Part shown: positions 28,239 to 39,600 of the stretch, in pieces
Layout of the letters: each line of letters starts with the position of its first letter
Numbering within the stretch: the first letter of the stretch is position 1
Origin: Cyrtodaria siliqua
Lineage: Eukaryota; Mollusca; Bivalvia; Adapedonta; Hiatellidae
DNA: 64,000 bases
Reading direction: 5' to 3'
NCBI GenBank assembly: GCA_037043455.1
Contig: JAWPHD010003251.1
Location: 62,001 to 126,000 of the forward strand
The notes under the pieces: model-generated
The model's input: the letters and a program-made list of their open reading frames with translations, nothing else
Database searches by the model: none
Told to the model about the DNA's origin: nothing
Made by a program: the position numbers and the translations under genes

Positions 28239-29260
28239 ACGTCATGACCCCCATTATCGTGGTATTCCCATTATCGTGGTACGTCATTACACGCGATATT
28301 TATTATATATGACGATGAGTGACGTCACAACTCGTGAGCTATTTTTACCAGAAGGGAATCCCCAACACTGTTGGAATATAAAAAGTAAATCAACTGCATC
28401 AGTTTTCCTAAAGTATTAAAAAAAGTAAAAATCTGTTAAAGAACAACTGTTTTTTTAAGTTTGGACAATGTTTCTACCTCATATATATCCCCTAACAAAG
28501 TTATTTCGTGTTTACATTCGTCCGTCTGTTGTCCCAGAATGCAGACGCTGTTTCTACTGGGTCACACCAGTTCGGACTGTTTCATTTTTTCTGAAGGGGT
28601 ATTCATAAAAAGGCATTGCGAAGCACATACCGTACTTCCTATAATAAAGAGCATTGACTCTGCCAAGCCAAATTCTTGATGTGTGGGTTTCAAATTGAAA
28701 AAAAGAGCGGTCATGGACTGGCTTTTGAACCTTGTGTTTTTGATTTAAAATAATTATAGAACATAAAAAATGCCTATATTTAATCAAAAATCTTACTATA
28801 TGTACAATTTAATTTTTGGAGTTTATACGGTACAGTAGCAAAACCACGAGCTGGTCATGTGATCTGATGCAATACGCAAAATGTTGTGTCCGCTACAATT
28901 ATCCAATTTAAGATTTAGCTGATATTATATGTGTAAATCATGTTTACATCTATTAAACCTTGTCTGAATAAAGTTTTAATTAACTTCACAACATGGTTTA
29001 CCCTTAAAATGTCTCATTTGAATCAATTTTCGAATTGCCCCGATAATGGGGACCCTCTATCAATAATGGAATCTTCCGACCCAATCGGAATAGTTCACGA
29101 CATCCGGTAAAAAGTGATTAACGGGAGACAATTTTGTAAATGTAAACAAAGATGATATATTACTGAATTCAGAGGTCATTGAAATCGAGAACAATTAAGA
29201 ATGGTTTTAGCGCAGTTCATGTTTCACCCCGATATACCACGATAATGGGAGCCATGACGT
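28239..29260. mobile_element. Mariner-like MITE with TA target duplication
   Basis: Inverted ends ACGTCATGACCCCCATTATC (from 28239) and, at the right, ACCACGATAATGGGAGCCAT running to ACGT at 29260, flanked by TA on both sides. Nearly 30 bp of the ends agree. The interior has a further GATAATGGGG copy near 29043 and no transposase, so the element is non-autonomous. Confidence 0.7.
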
Positions 29261-29289
29261 TAAATCATACAAATGAAAGCTCTGTTTAC

Positions 29290-29800
29290 TCACAGACATA
29301 TTAATAAACAGATAGGAAACTTCCTATCTTAACCAATGAAGTAACCAAAATATCATGTGGCACCTTAACTTTTCCTTCTATCTTCTCTCTCAGTTATTCA
29401 CCGATTTTGATGAGAATACATCCAAAAGATTCATAGAGAATAGCAAAATTGTATTATAATAATTTATGTTTATTTTCAAAATAAGAAATTGTATAAAAAA
29501 AATGTTTAAAGTTTAAAATGTCATCATTTTTCGCTTTTCTCTTAAAAATCAATGTTTTGACATAGTCAAAGTTTCCATCAAACTCCTTTTTTGCTCTCAA
29601 TGTAAGAGAAAATAAAATATTATCATTGGAAAGAAAATTAAATTTGTGATGGTATTTGGCTTGAATGAAACTTGTATCTATAAAACTCTTCATGATATGT
29701 GTGTTTAAAGTTGGGAAATATTTTGTGAAATTTTCGAACTGTGCCACTTGAAATTTACACAATTGTCATAGTGTCCAATCTATTTGTTATTAGGTCTGTG
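29290..29800. repeat. Dispersed repeat, relative of 5376-5600
   Basis: Shares GCACCTTAACTTTT, GATTTTGATGAGAATACAT and the AAATAAGAAATTGTATAAAA word with the 5.4-5.6 kb repeat, with a related flank at 29740-29790. The 102-codon minus ORF inside (29454-29762) has no motif. Confidence 0.4.
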
Positions 29801-30311
29801 GTTTACTGATGTTAAATAATAATCAGAAATAAATAACAAATTCAAATTAACCTAAATGAATTTCCCACCTAGTCTATAACCAATCAAAATAAGGCTTACG
29901 TATGCGTTAGGCATTGGGGTTTTCCTAGCCTAATAAATTGGCTCCTATGCAGTTTTTTTTTATTATTCTGACGTTCTATGTAACTGCAAATACGCCTAAT
30001 TTGCTTTGCAAAAAAAACGACTGGAAAAAGCGCTCGAACACCCATGTGACTTTCGAACGAAATTGAACAGTTATCAGACTCCTGTGCGTAAACCATGACG
30101 ATAATCTAACAAAATAATAAGTTATTTACCATTTACTTTCGCTTTTATTCTTTTCCGAAGCATATTTTACATAATATATCGATTTTTCCTAGATCGCTAT
30201 ACGCGTCTCTCCCAACGTTGCATGCGCATGCGCATGCGCATAAGTACACATGCGCATAAGTACACATTTTCCACTGTGGACAACGTGTCACAAAACTACG
30301 TTGTGTATAAT
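29801..30311. other. Gene-free stretch with a short tandem motif
   Basis: Only GCATGCGCATGCGCATGCGC followed by two copies of ATAAGTACACAT (30219-30267) stands out. Confidence 0.45.
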
Positions 30312-30319
30312 GTACCTAG

Positions 30320-31359
30320 CAGGGCTTCTAAAATTTTAAAATGCAAATCGGTCCAGGTTTTTAACTGCCGTAAGAATCGCGCTTATTTTGAAAAAATCAC
30401 TGAAATCGCCGTACCCCACCCACCATTTCAGCTGCACCATGAATTTTTTCCGTTCAGTCATTGATAAAGAGAACTATTTAAAATGTATGTTTGTATTATA
30501 TTTGTATTATTTCTAACTTACTTTATCACAATTTGTACATTTTAATGACTGACATCATGTCTTCGCTTTACTGAATGAATAATTTTCACTCAATATTAAA
30601 ATTGTTGATCATTTGAGGAATTGAACCGGAAATGTCTAATAAACCGGGTAGGTATAAAACGCGGACTAACACGCGCGGACTAGCGGATTATATACGATTT
30701 TACATAAATTTGAGTAATATCGTTTTTCATCAATTAGCTTAATTAATACCAAATGTTACGACTAACGCAAACAATTTCGGTCCGACTTAAAAAAAAAACG
30801 GTGTCAGGTTTGATCACTTTCCTTAATATTATACTTAAAGTTATTGTAAAAAAAAAATCAAACAAACAATTAACACATCTCGGTATTTTAATGACGCAAA
30901 CAAATTTCAGTCCCAGCTTTGGCCACTTAAAAAAACAAACCGACACAAGCAAACAGGCTAACACCTTACGACTGACGGTATATCAAATAAATCACTGACG
31001 GTAACACTCGCTTCAGTGAACCGACAGAACGCGTGATATACTTTCACTGATCACACATCAAAGGCGTGCTACATGGCTATAGACTCTTCCGGAAAACTCC
31101 CTACTATCGGTAATGGTTTAGTCCAAATTGACCAAATTGACCTACTTTCGCACAGCGAGTGACAAACAATCGTGTTATGGATCAAAGAATATTGCCGCAA
31201 GGCATATTTCAAGGAGTGTGTAAGGTAATTGTAGATTTTTTAACGACCGATAGATAAAATATCTGGGACCGATTTTAACAGAGATTTTGAAAAGAAAATC
31301 GGTCCGGAGAAACAGAATTCGGTCTGCGGACCGACAAACCGGCGATTTTAGAAGCCCTG
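30320..31359. mobile_element. Non-autonomous hAT element
   Basis: Ends CAGGGCTTCTAAAATT and ATTTTAGAAGCCCTG are flanked by a perfect 8-bp duplication GTACCTAG (30312-30319 and 31360-31367), which is diagnostic of hAT transposition. Inside are AATCGGTCC words near both ends and a solo end of the 23283-25970 family (about 30644-30690). There is no transposase ORF. Confidence 0.88.
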
Positions 31360-31367
31360 GTACCTAG

Positions 31368-32720
31368 TATAAAGTTTTCAAGTCTTAGGTTAACAAAAGG
31401 TTATGGGCGAAGGTTGTCGGGATATTTATTATATATTACCCATGTTACCCCTTCAGACATTCTCCTATGGGGCATAGCTATATGTGTAAGAATTGACCAA
31501 AACAACAGAAATATGTAAAAAAAAAAAAATGTGGGAGTGGGGGGGAGGGGGGAGCCCATGCCCAAATATGGGTGAAGTACAAATAAGATGCATAATGATA
31601 TAAGAGCCCAAACCAAAATTATAACTATATATACACCAGCTTACATGCAAACCTAGATCTGCCTTTATTGCACATTTTATGGGCCGTCACAATTTGGGTT
31701 CCATGGGAGCCCGGAATTTGCGGAAGAGACAACATTACTAAAGCAAGCCTTTACAACATACTATAAGGAAACCAATTCCCAAATTTAGATGAGCTAGGAT
31801 GGGGACATTGTGCTTTATAAAAAGAAATTGTTGTGTGTTTGGTGGAGCTGAACATGGTGATTTTGTTAACGAAAACAATAACTGTCCCCCCACCCCCTCG
31901 TTTTGTGTTTGGTGGAGCTGAACATGGTGATCTTGTTAACGAAAACAATAACTCCCCCCCCCCCCCACACACACACCCCCACACACACACCCACACCACC
32001 CAATTTAGTTGAGCTTGTCAGTTGTTCGTCGCCCGTCGTCCGCTAACTTTTGCCTTAATTGTGAACACTCTTGCAACTTCATTATTATTATTCGGATCTT
32101 TACCAAACTGCTAATTTTCATATATTTTATATTCTCTTTATTACGGTTTAAGAATGAGGAAGAGTCTTGTAGAATAATAAACGAATAAAACAAGTAATTT
32201 TAACAATACTATAAATATAACAAAAATATTACTTTTAAATCGGCATGAAATATGTGTACACTACACAATGTTAATAAACGGTTCTATTCTATTCTATCGA
32301 CGGTGCATAGTAGGTTGCGTATGGTGAAGTAATATGCGCATGGAACTATGGGTAAGAATTTCAAACAAGATGGCGGTAACTTTCGATAATTCGGAAATGT
32401 GTCAATATATTCGTGATAAATTTGGATAATCTGAGATATTTCATCGTGGCAGGTAAATTTTGAAACGCCAATCAACTCAAAAAAAAATCTTCTTTCAACC
32501 TGTGCATATATAATATACAAACAATGCTGTTTAAAAGCGTGAAACCTTCCCAACAGATTCCGATGGGAAAGTCCAGTCGTAAAATGTGCAATAATCAATA
32601 CACGTTGATGCTCGCCAATACGAAAAATTTCAAAAGAGCATTAAACGTGTATTTTAACACACTAGGGTTTTCCATATACTTTTCCCGCCAAACCGTTTTT
32701 TGCAATAGGGTACTGTAACC
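31368..32720. other. Gene-free stretch with a tandem duplication
   Basis: A unit starting TTTGGTGGAGCTGAACATGG occurs twice (about 31838 and 31907), each followed by C-rich tracts, then CA repeats at 31966-31992. A (TTCTA)n-like tail at 32281-32297 may be the 3' end of a retroelement. No gene was recognised. Confidence 0.5.
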
Positions 32721-33001
32721 TAAAATGGGTGTCACGAAACACCCACATCTACCTATTTCCCCCAAATCCACCCAACTCTACACCAAATCTACCCCTAAAC
32801 CTCCTAAATCCACACAAAATCTACATGATTATGTGGTGGTACAATGATGTTATTGTACCAAATATCACAAATAAAATAATCATTTGAGAAAAATGAAGAT
32901 ATTGTTGTTAATTTATTACGGAATTAACGATTTACACATCATGATAACAACATACATTATTAACAGATAAATTAACAATTATATCTTTATTTTTCTAAAA
33001 T

Positions 33002-34001
33002 CAGGGCTCCAAGAATGGGATAGCCCGACGCCCGGGGCTAGTCCAATCTGAATCCAGGCTAGTCTGTCTTTCAAAAATGGTTGCCCGTCGGGCTAGTCTA
33101 AAAAAATCTCGGGATAATCAAACTAAAATCCAACCAGAAATTGCGTTTTATTGCGTGTATTTGAAACCGTATTTGTTGAAAATTATCTCCCTTCATTAAG
33201 CGCGCATTTCATTGGTTGATTACATGATTTGAACCAATCGCATTACACTTTCATATTCACACAATTTGTCACGTTGGACAGAAGAAGAAAGATCACTCGA
33301 ATATTAACAGTTTGAACGTGTTTTCGTTTTAATATTCTTATTTATCGATGAATTGCTGTATAATCTTTTTTTTTTTTAGTTCATGTTTATAAAGTATATA
33401 TCATAAAAACACTTAACAACAAACGCTTATTCACAAATGCAAGCTGCTAAATAACACCGGGAACGGGCACCTGTTTTAGATGGTTTAATTTGCGGACCTG
33501 GGACGGGTCTTTGACATGATTTTCGGCACGATCCTAAAACTGTAAAAGAAAATAATATTGTTTTAGTTATACAAGATACAAGATACAAGATACAAGATTT
33601 TATTAACCAATTAAGGGCCCTCAAAGGAGCAAGTAATTTAGTACATTGATTGCAATGATTGGTAAGTAACAAACAAACAATAACAAAATAAACAAGAGCA
33701 CATACACTGAGCAGAGTCGCCATGATGCAATGGATAAATAAAAGGAAAATTAAATAGAACCTTTTTGTTTGATTCTAATGACATGATTGTGTATTATTAA
33801 TTAATTATAAATAAAACAAAGTAAAACAGCAAAATATTCAATTTCAACAAAAATTATGTACCTGCAACTATTCATTGGTAATAACAATTTTGGGGCAAAT
33901 TAACAAAAATCAGGGCAAGTGACTTTTCAGTCAGAGCAAGTGGACTTTTGAAATCCACTTGCCCTGGGCTATTCCCCAATTTTAATTTTCTTGGAGCCCT
34001 G
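33002..34001. mobile_element. Nested CAGGGCTCC element
   Basis: Ends CAGGGCTCCAAGAA (33002) and TTCTTGGAGCCCTG... read to 34001 as TTCTTGGAGCCCTG, flanked by AAAAT on both sides (5-bp repeat). Exactly 1,000 bp, with no transposase. Subterminal words GGGCTAGTC and GCAAGTG recur. It is comparable to the 24194-24550 element in end sequence and in its 5-bp flank. Confidence 0.7.
33568..33725 (-). repeat. LINE 3' end fragment
   Basis: On the minus strand the fragment ends in repeated CTTGTAT units after AATAAAAT, the 3' end style of CR1/L2-type LINEs. It lies inside the 33002-34001 element. No ORF is preserved. Confidence 0.5.
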
Positions 34002-34149
34002 AAAATGATTTTGTTTTGGTGATATTTGCTGCCACTACATTGTTGTCATACCATATAATGTAGATTTTGTGTGGATTTGGGAGGTTTATGGGTAGATTTG
34101 GTGTAGAAATATGTAGATTTGGGTGTTTCATGTAACCGTCTAAAACTTT

Positions 34150-34280
34150 ATTGCCTGTCACCGCTGCAGGTTCGAATCACACTTGAGCTCATCCACTTGT
34201 CAAGTGAGAAAGTGTCAATGAGAGGTGTATAGTACTGGTTCTACCCAGGAAAAATGGGGTGTTCTGCCTCGCCATTTAAA
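34150..34280 (+). repeat. SINE fragment
   Basis: B-box-like GGTTCGAATCACAC and the body word TAGTACTGGTTCTACCCAGG are shared with the SINE at 3600-3810. The A-box end is missing. Confidence 0.55.
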
Positions 34281-35990
34281 CAAACAAAAGGTTTTCGATG
34301 ATGTAATCAAAGTCACGAAAGTGTATCAGTTTCATTGGAACTAAAAATATATCATAAAACGTAATAGAAAAAAAAAAAAATATTGTTACAGGTTTTAAAT
34401 GTAACGAGAAAGCACAGACATATTTGTTAGAAAGGAAGCAAAACCAGCAACAGAAAACCGTAATTAACAAATTTATTTACATAAAATATTCACTTATAGA
34501 ATCATGGATATAAATACTCTGGATTCGAAAATGCCAATACGCTCCATGCTAATTATAGATTTATCCCCCGAATGGCAAATAAGTTGGTTCCCTGCTATGC
34601 GTTATACAACAGGGTACCAGTTGTATACAACAGGGTATAAGTTGGTTCCTCGATTAGTCTACGGTATGCAAGAGTCCACCAGTTACATGGCAAATAGGAC
34701 ACATTCATTTTTCAAATGTCAAATGTGTATATTTTATCAAATCAAACTCCTTTATTTACGGCAATATTTTGAAGATGATGAATTGTTTGAAGTGGTATTA
34801 TTGTTTAGATTCGGCGACTGGTCTTTGATTTTAAGTAAGTTCATTTTGATTGAAAATTCATGTATTGAAATTGGATAAAAAGGACACAGTTCTTTAAAAA
34901 GTGAAAGTACATGTATACTGACTTTGGATTAAAACTCCTGCTTCATTAATAAGCAATTTTCAAAAACAACGAATCAGTTATACTGGTATTGTTAAGAAGA
35001 TGCGATAACTGGCATTTGATATCAAAAAAGTGTTTATTTTGGTCTCAAATATGTGTACTGAAAATGGTTTAACATATGAACGCGTTTTTCGTAATGTGCA
35101 TATTATTTAAATCTAACTGCTTCTTTATGATGTTCAAACTCATGAACTGATTATATTGGTATTGCTTTTTAGAGTTGGCTCCTGGTCTTAACTTTCAAGA
35201 AAACTTTTATTTAGGTCTCATATTTGTGTATTGAAATTGGTAAAAAAACAACACAACAGAACGCGCCATTTATCAAAAACGTGTAACTATTTGATACCTT
35301 TTGACATCAACCATTTCGATTTATTTATGGCATGATGTTCAAACTTGCAGGTATAGATATCCTGGCTCATTTTGAATTTAAAGAAAACTTAGCCTACAAA
35401 CACTTACTTGTATGCATATCCATGATAATTTACTCATGAATATTTGCGCGTCCAGGTAAGGTTTTTCGCACATGCACATTGCGCTAAGTTACGCACCATC
35501 TTACAAATTGATCAAATTAATGTAAGAAAACGTAATAATTATACATATCGTTGTTAATATATTTAAGTTAGATGGATCATTTAAAGATGATATGAGGGAA
35601 ATAATTCTTTGTTCTTTATAGCGATGTCTATAGTAGTGTTTTAAATTAATTCTTACCTTTCAGGCAGATATTTATGCCTAGTACAAAAAGCTATAGCAGC
35701 TAAACCAATAAATCTCTCCTTGCTTGATTTTATTGATTCAATAATTAACTTTATTACCTGAACAGTTAATTAGGTTTATAATAATGGAAATTAGTGAAAA
35801 ATATATAAAAGTTTGTTATTTGTATATATATTATACATACTCATTACATAGTCGCTGTTAAACTGGTATTCGTGAACACGATGCGCATAAGCAACTGTAG
35901 GAAATGTCATTAAACGAGAATTTTATGGTATCCATTTATTGATTTTGAGTAAAAAAATATTGTTATCTCGCTAAGGCCTAATAAAAAAAC
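34281..35990. other. No recognisable gene
   Basis: AT-rich; a 124-codon ORF at 34504-34878 includes a short internal duplication (CAGGGTA(C/T)(C/A)AGTTG words) but no domain. Loose repeats of TTGGTCTCA(A/T)AT-type words occur at 35040 and 35212. No element ends were identified. Confidence 0.35.
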
Positions 35991-36272
35991 GTGTGTTTCC
36001 GGTTTCCCGACAGACCCTACTTTATCAGCGCCGACCCTAAATATTTTTAGCAGAATTTATTTTTTATTTATTTTTTATTTTTATTCAAATGATAATTTTA
36101 TTAGCCAGAGTTGTTAAGCATCTAATCTGGATTGCAAAAGTTATCAAAAAGTTGCCTTAGTACAAAAATGGCATAATATATGCGAACAATATATATAAAA
36201 AAAATATCTAAAAAAAAAACTTTTTCCTACCTACCTACCCTAACTTTTGACAGGGTGAAACCAGAAACACAC
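35991..36272. mobile_element. 282-bp MITE
   Basis: Ends GTGTGTTTCCGGTTTC (35991-36006) and GAAACCAGAAACACAC (36257-36272) pair with one mismatch. Internal words CCCGACAGACCCTAC, CGCCGACCCTAA and CCTACCTACCTACCC link it to the ends at 3398 and 5936. Confidence 0.7.
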
Positions 36273-36477
36273 AAATGAGGTACATGTAAGTAAGCAATGG
36301 TGTTTTACAATTGATAAAAAATACATGGGAAGCTAATTATGCACATACCAATTAGAAACTAAATATTGATGACTTTTGTTTAAATTGCAGACAGTTATGG
36401 ACTGACCTCCAGAATACTTAGAGGCCACTGGTAGATATCAACACTGTGTTGCGCAATACGTGACTTCGACTAAAAAC

Positions 36478-36636
36478 ATGAATTTTTCATTGGAAACCTA
36501 CTGGCTCAGGCAGCTGTTGATGCTCGCATCAATTTTCATATGTCACACTATTGCGGACATCCCAGACGATGTATCATCAGAGAGTGATGACGGAGAAAAC
36601 TCTTTGGACGTGACAACATTACGACTTGTTCATGTT
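36478..36636 (+). CDS. Acid phosphatase exon 1
   Basis: 53 codons from the ATG at 36478. Residues about 1-26 form a signal peptide (hydrophobic LLMLASIFICHTIA). A Ser/Asp/Glu-rich linker follows, then the first beta strand of the phosphatase fold (TTLRLVHV). The donor is GTGAGT at 36637. An in-frame GTG upstream is not used as start. Confidence 0.85.
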
Positions 36637-39600
36637 GTGAGTAAAGACTGTAATGAGGGATCTGTATATAACTGTTGTATCTTTTTCTTTATTTATTCCC
36701 CATGTGGTTGCCGGGGTAGAATACAACCACTGCAGATCCCGCTAGAGGCTCCCCCCCACCACTCACCCCCCCACACCCACTTCATGTTTATTTTGTGTCT
36801 CTTTGTTTTATCATGCTCATTCAAGCTGTTCTTCATGACACCGTATATGAAAAAGTGGAATCGTGGATCCATCATAAATGGAGTGTCTACAATAGAATTT
36901 GTAGCAACTCTGCAGTTCTGCAGGTTAGAAGATTCTAGGCCCATTCTCCATATTTTATCTATATGTAAATGGAGGATGAGCCTGGCATGTTCATCCCTGT
37001 TTGGTGCCATATAACCTTTCTTGTGTCGGTGCACCTTAAAACTCCAATTCAATTCTTTATATTATATACTGAGCAAAAATAAAAAGTATCACTTTTCTTT
37101 CCATTATTTTCTGGACAACAAAACAGAATAAAACAACTTTTATATGGAATAATTAGATAGACCGTCGCAAGTTGTCCAAACAAAGAATTAGTGAAATATC
37201 TGCGTAAACAGGAAGTTATGTATTTTTGGCGTAAAAAACATCATCTCTTTGAAAAATATCTATATGTTTTCTTAACCCCCAAAAATAGTTTTTTTTAGAT
37301 AATACATCTTTTGTAGATATCCACAATAATATCAAATTACCTCCCTTAGACATTTTGATATCATCCATAACAGATTTTTGAACTTTTTAATGCAATATTT
37401 TTTTCTCTATTATGTGTGCCTACAAACATCACAAATTGTCTCATTTTCCAAAGGTCCGTCCTCAAACATACAAAAATGAAGAAACATCCACATCATTTTT
37501 AATAGTCCACTTTCAGATGGGTGCCAACTTAATAGGGAGAATTGCTCTCCATACAGACTTCATGTATATGAAGTGTCATTAGCAGCTACTACCGACCACT
37601 CCTACTACCGACCACTCCTTGTTGTGACCAGCAGTATTAACCCACTAAGCACGACTATAATAGCCTTTGCGTCCGTTGTAAACCCAGATCAGCCCACGGG
37701 TAAATTGTAGGCTGATCAGGGTTTATAATGTCCAACTGCTGTTTCCCCAAAACACCCCTTTGTCAGATAAATGGAATGGTCTTAATTCAAAAAAAGAACA
37801 GTCCATTATATATATATATATATATGTAGGGGGTTAAGGGTTTAGAGCATTGTAAAGTTTTGTTGGGCGCCAACTGTTGCATTTACCACGGTAAATTAGG
37901 TATCATTTTTTTATATCATTTAAAAAGGATGTAAGTGTACAAGTAAACACAAGACAATTGGCTGTCATTTAAATTTGACATACAGTTACCCAGTGTTCCC
38001 AGGTTACTTGACTATGGCTATTGATACATGGCTTATTTCAGTATTTGTTTTACTGTAGTTCAGTAGGCTCTTGATACGTGGCTTATTTCAGTGTTTGTTT
38101 TACTGTAGTTCAGTAGGCTCTTGATACGTGGCTTATTTCAGTAGTTGTTTTACCGTAGTTCAGTAGGCTCTTGATACATGGCTTATTGCAGTAGTTGTTT
38201 TACTGTAGTTCAGTAGTCTCTTGATACATGGCTTATTTCATTAGTTGTTTTACTGTAGTTCAGTAGGCTCTTGATACATGGCTTATTTCAGTTGTTTTAC
38301 CGTAGTTCAGTAGGCTCTTGATACGTGGCTTATTTCAGTATGTGTTTACCGTAGTTCAGTAGGCTCTTGATACATGGCTTATTTCAGTAGTTGTTTTACC
38401 ATAGTTCAGTAGGCTCTTGATACATGGCTTATTTCAGTAGTTGTTTTACCGTAGTTCAGTAGGCTCTTGATACATGGCTTATTTCAGTAGTTGTTTTACC
38501 GTAGTTCAGGAGGCTCTAGATACGTGGCTTATTTCAGTAGTTGTTTTACCGTAGTTCAGTAGGCTCTAGATACGTGGCTTATTTCAGTAGTTGTTTTACC
38601 GTAGTTCAGTAGGCTCTTGATACATGGCTTATTTCAGTAGTTGTTTTACCGTAGTTCAGTAGGCTCTTGATACATGGCTTATTTCAGTAGTTGTTTTACC
38701 GTAGTTCAGTAGGCTCTAGATACGTGGCTTATTTCAGTAGTTGTTTTACCGTAGTTCAGTAGGCTCTTGATACGTGGCTTATTTCAGTAGTTGTTTTACT
38801 GTAGTTCAGGAGGCTCTTGATACATGGCTTATTTCAGTAGTTGTTTTACCGCAGTTCAGTAGGCTCTTGATACGTGGCTTATTTCAGTAGTTGTTTTACC
38901 GTAGTTCAGTAGGCTCTTGATACATGGCTTATTTCAGTAGTTGTTTTACCGTAGTTCAGTAGGCTCTTGATACATGGCTTATTTCAGTAGTTGTTTTACC
39001 ATAGTTCAGTAGGCTCTTGATACGTGGCTTATTTCAGTAGTTGTTTTACCGTAGTTCAGTAGGCTCTTGATACATGGCTTATTTCAGTAGTTGTTTTACC
39101 GTAGTTCAGTAGGCTCTAGATACGTGGCTTATTTCAGTAGTTGTTTTACCGTAGTTCAGTAGGCTCTTGATACGTGGCTTATTTCAGTAGTTGTTTTACC
39201 GTAGTTCAGTAGGCTATTGATACATGACTTATTTCAGTATTTGTTTTACTGTAGTTCAGTAGGCTCTTGATACGTGGCTTATTTCAGTGTTTGTTTTACT
39301 GTAGTTCAGTAGGCTCTTGATACATGGCTTATTTCAGTAGTTGTTTTACTGTAGTTCAGTAGGCTCTTGATACATGGCTTATTGCAGTAGTTGTTTTACT
39401 GTAGTTCAGTAGTCTCTTGATAAATGGCTTATTTCAGTAGTTGTTTTACTGTAGTTCAGTAGGCTCTTGATACATGGCTTATTTCAGTTGTTTTACCGTA
39501 GTTCAGTAGGTTCTTGATACGTGGCTTATTTCAGTATGTGTTTTACTGTAGTTCAGTAGGCTCTAGATACGTGGCTTATTTCAGTAGTTGTTTTACCGTA

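Larger units (their letters stand above)
32721..34130. mobile_element. MITE-like element hosting a second element
   Basis: The arms are inverted copies: GAAACACCCA at 32736-32745 with ACACCAAATCTACCC further in, and TGGGTGTTTC at 34120-34129 preceded by GGGTAGATTTGGTGT. A 7-bp direct repeat TGTAACC flanks it (32714-32720 and 34131-34137). About 110 bp of each arm is alignable. The centre is occupied by the 33002-34001 element. Confidence 0.6.
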
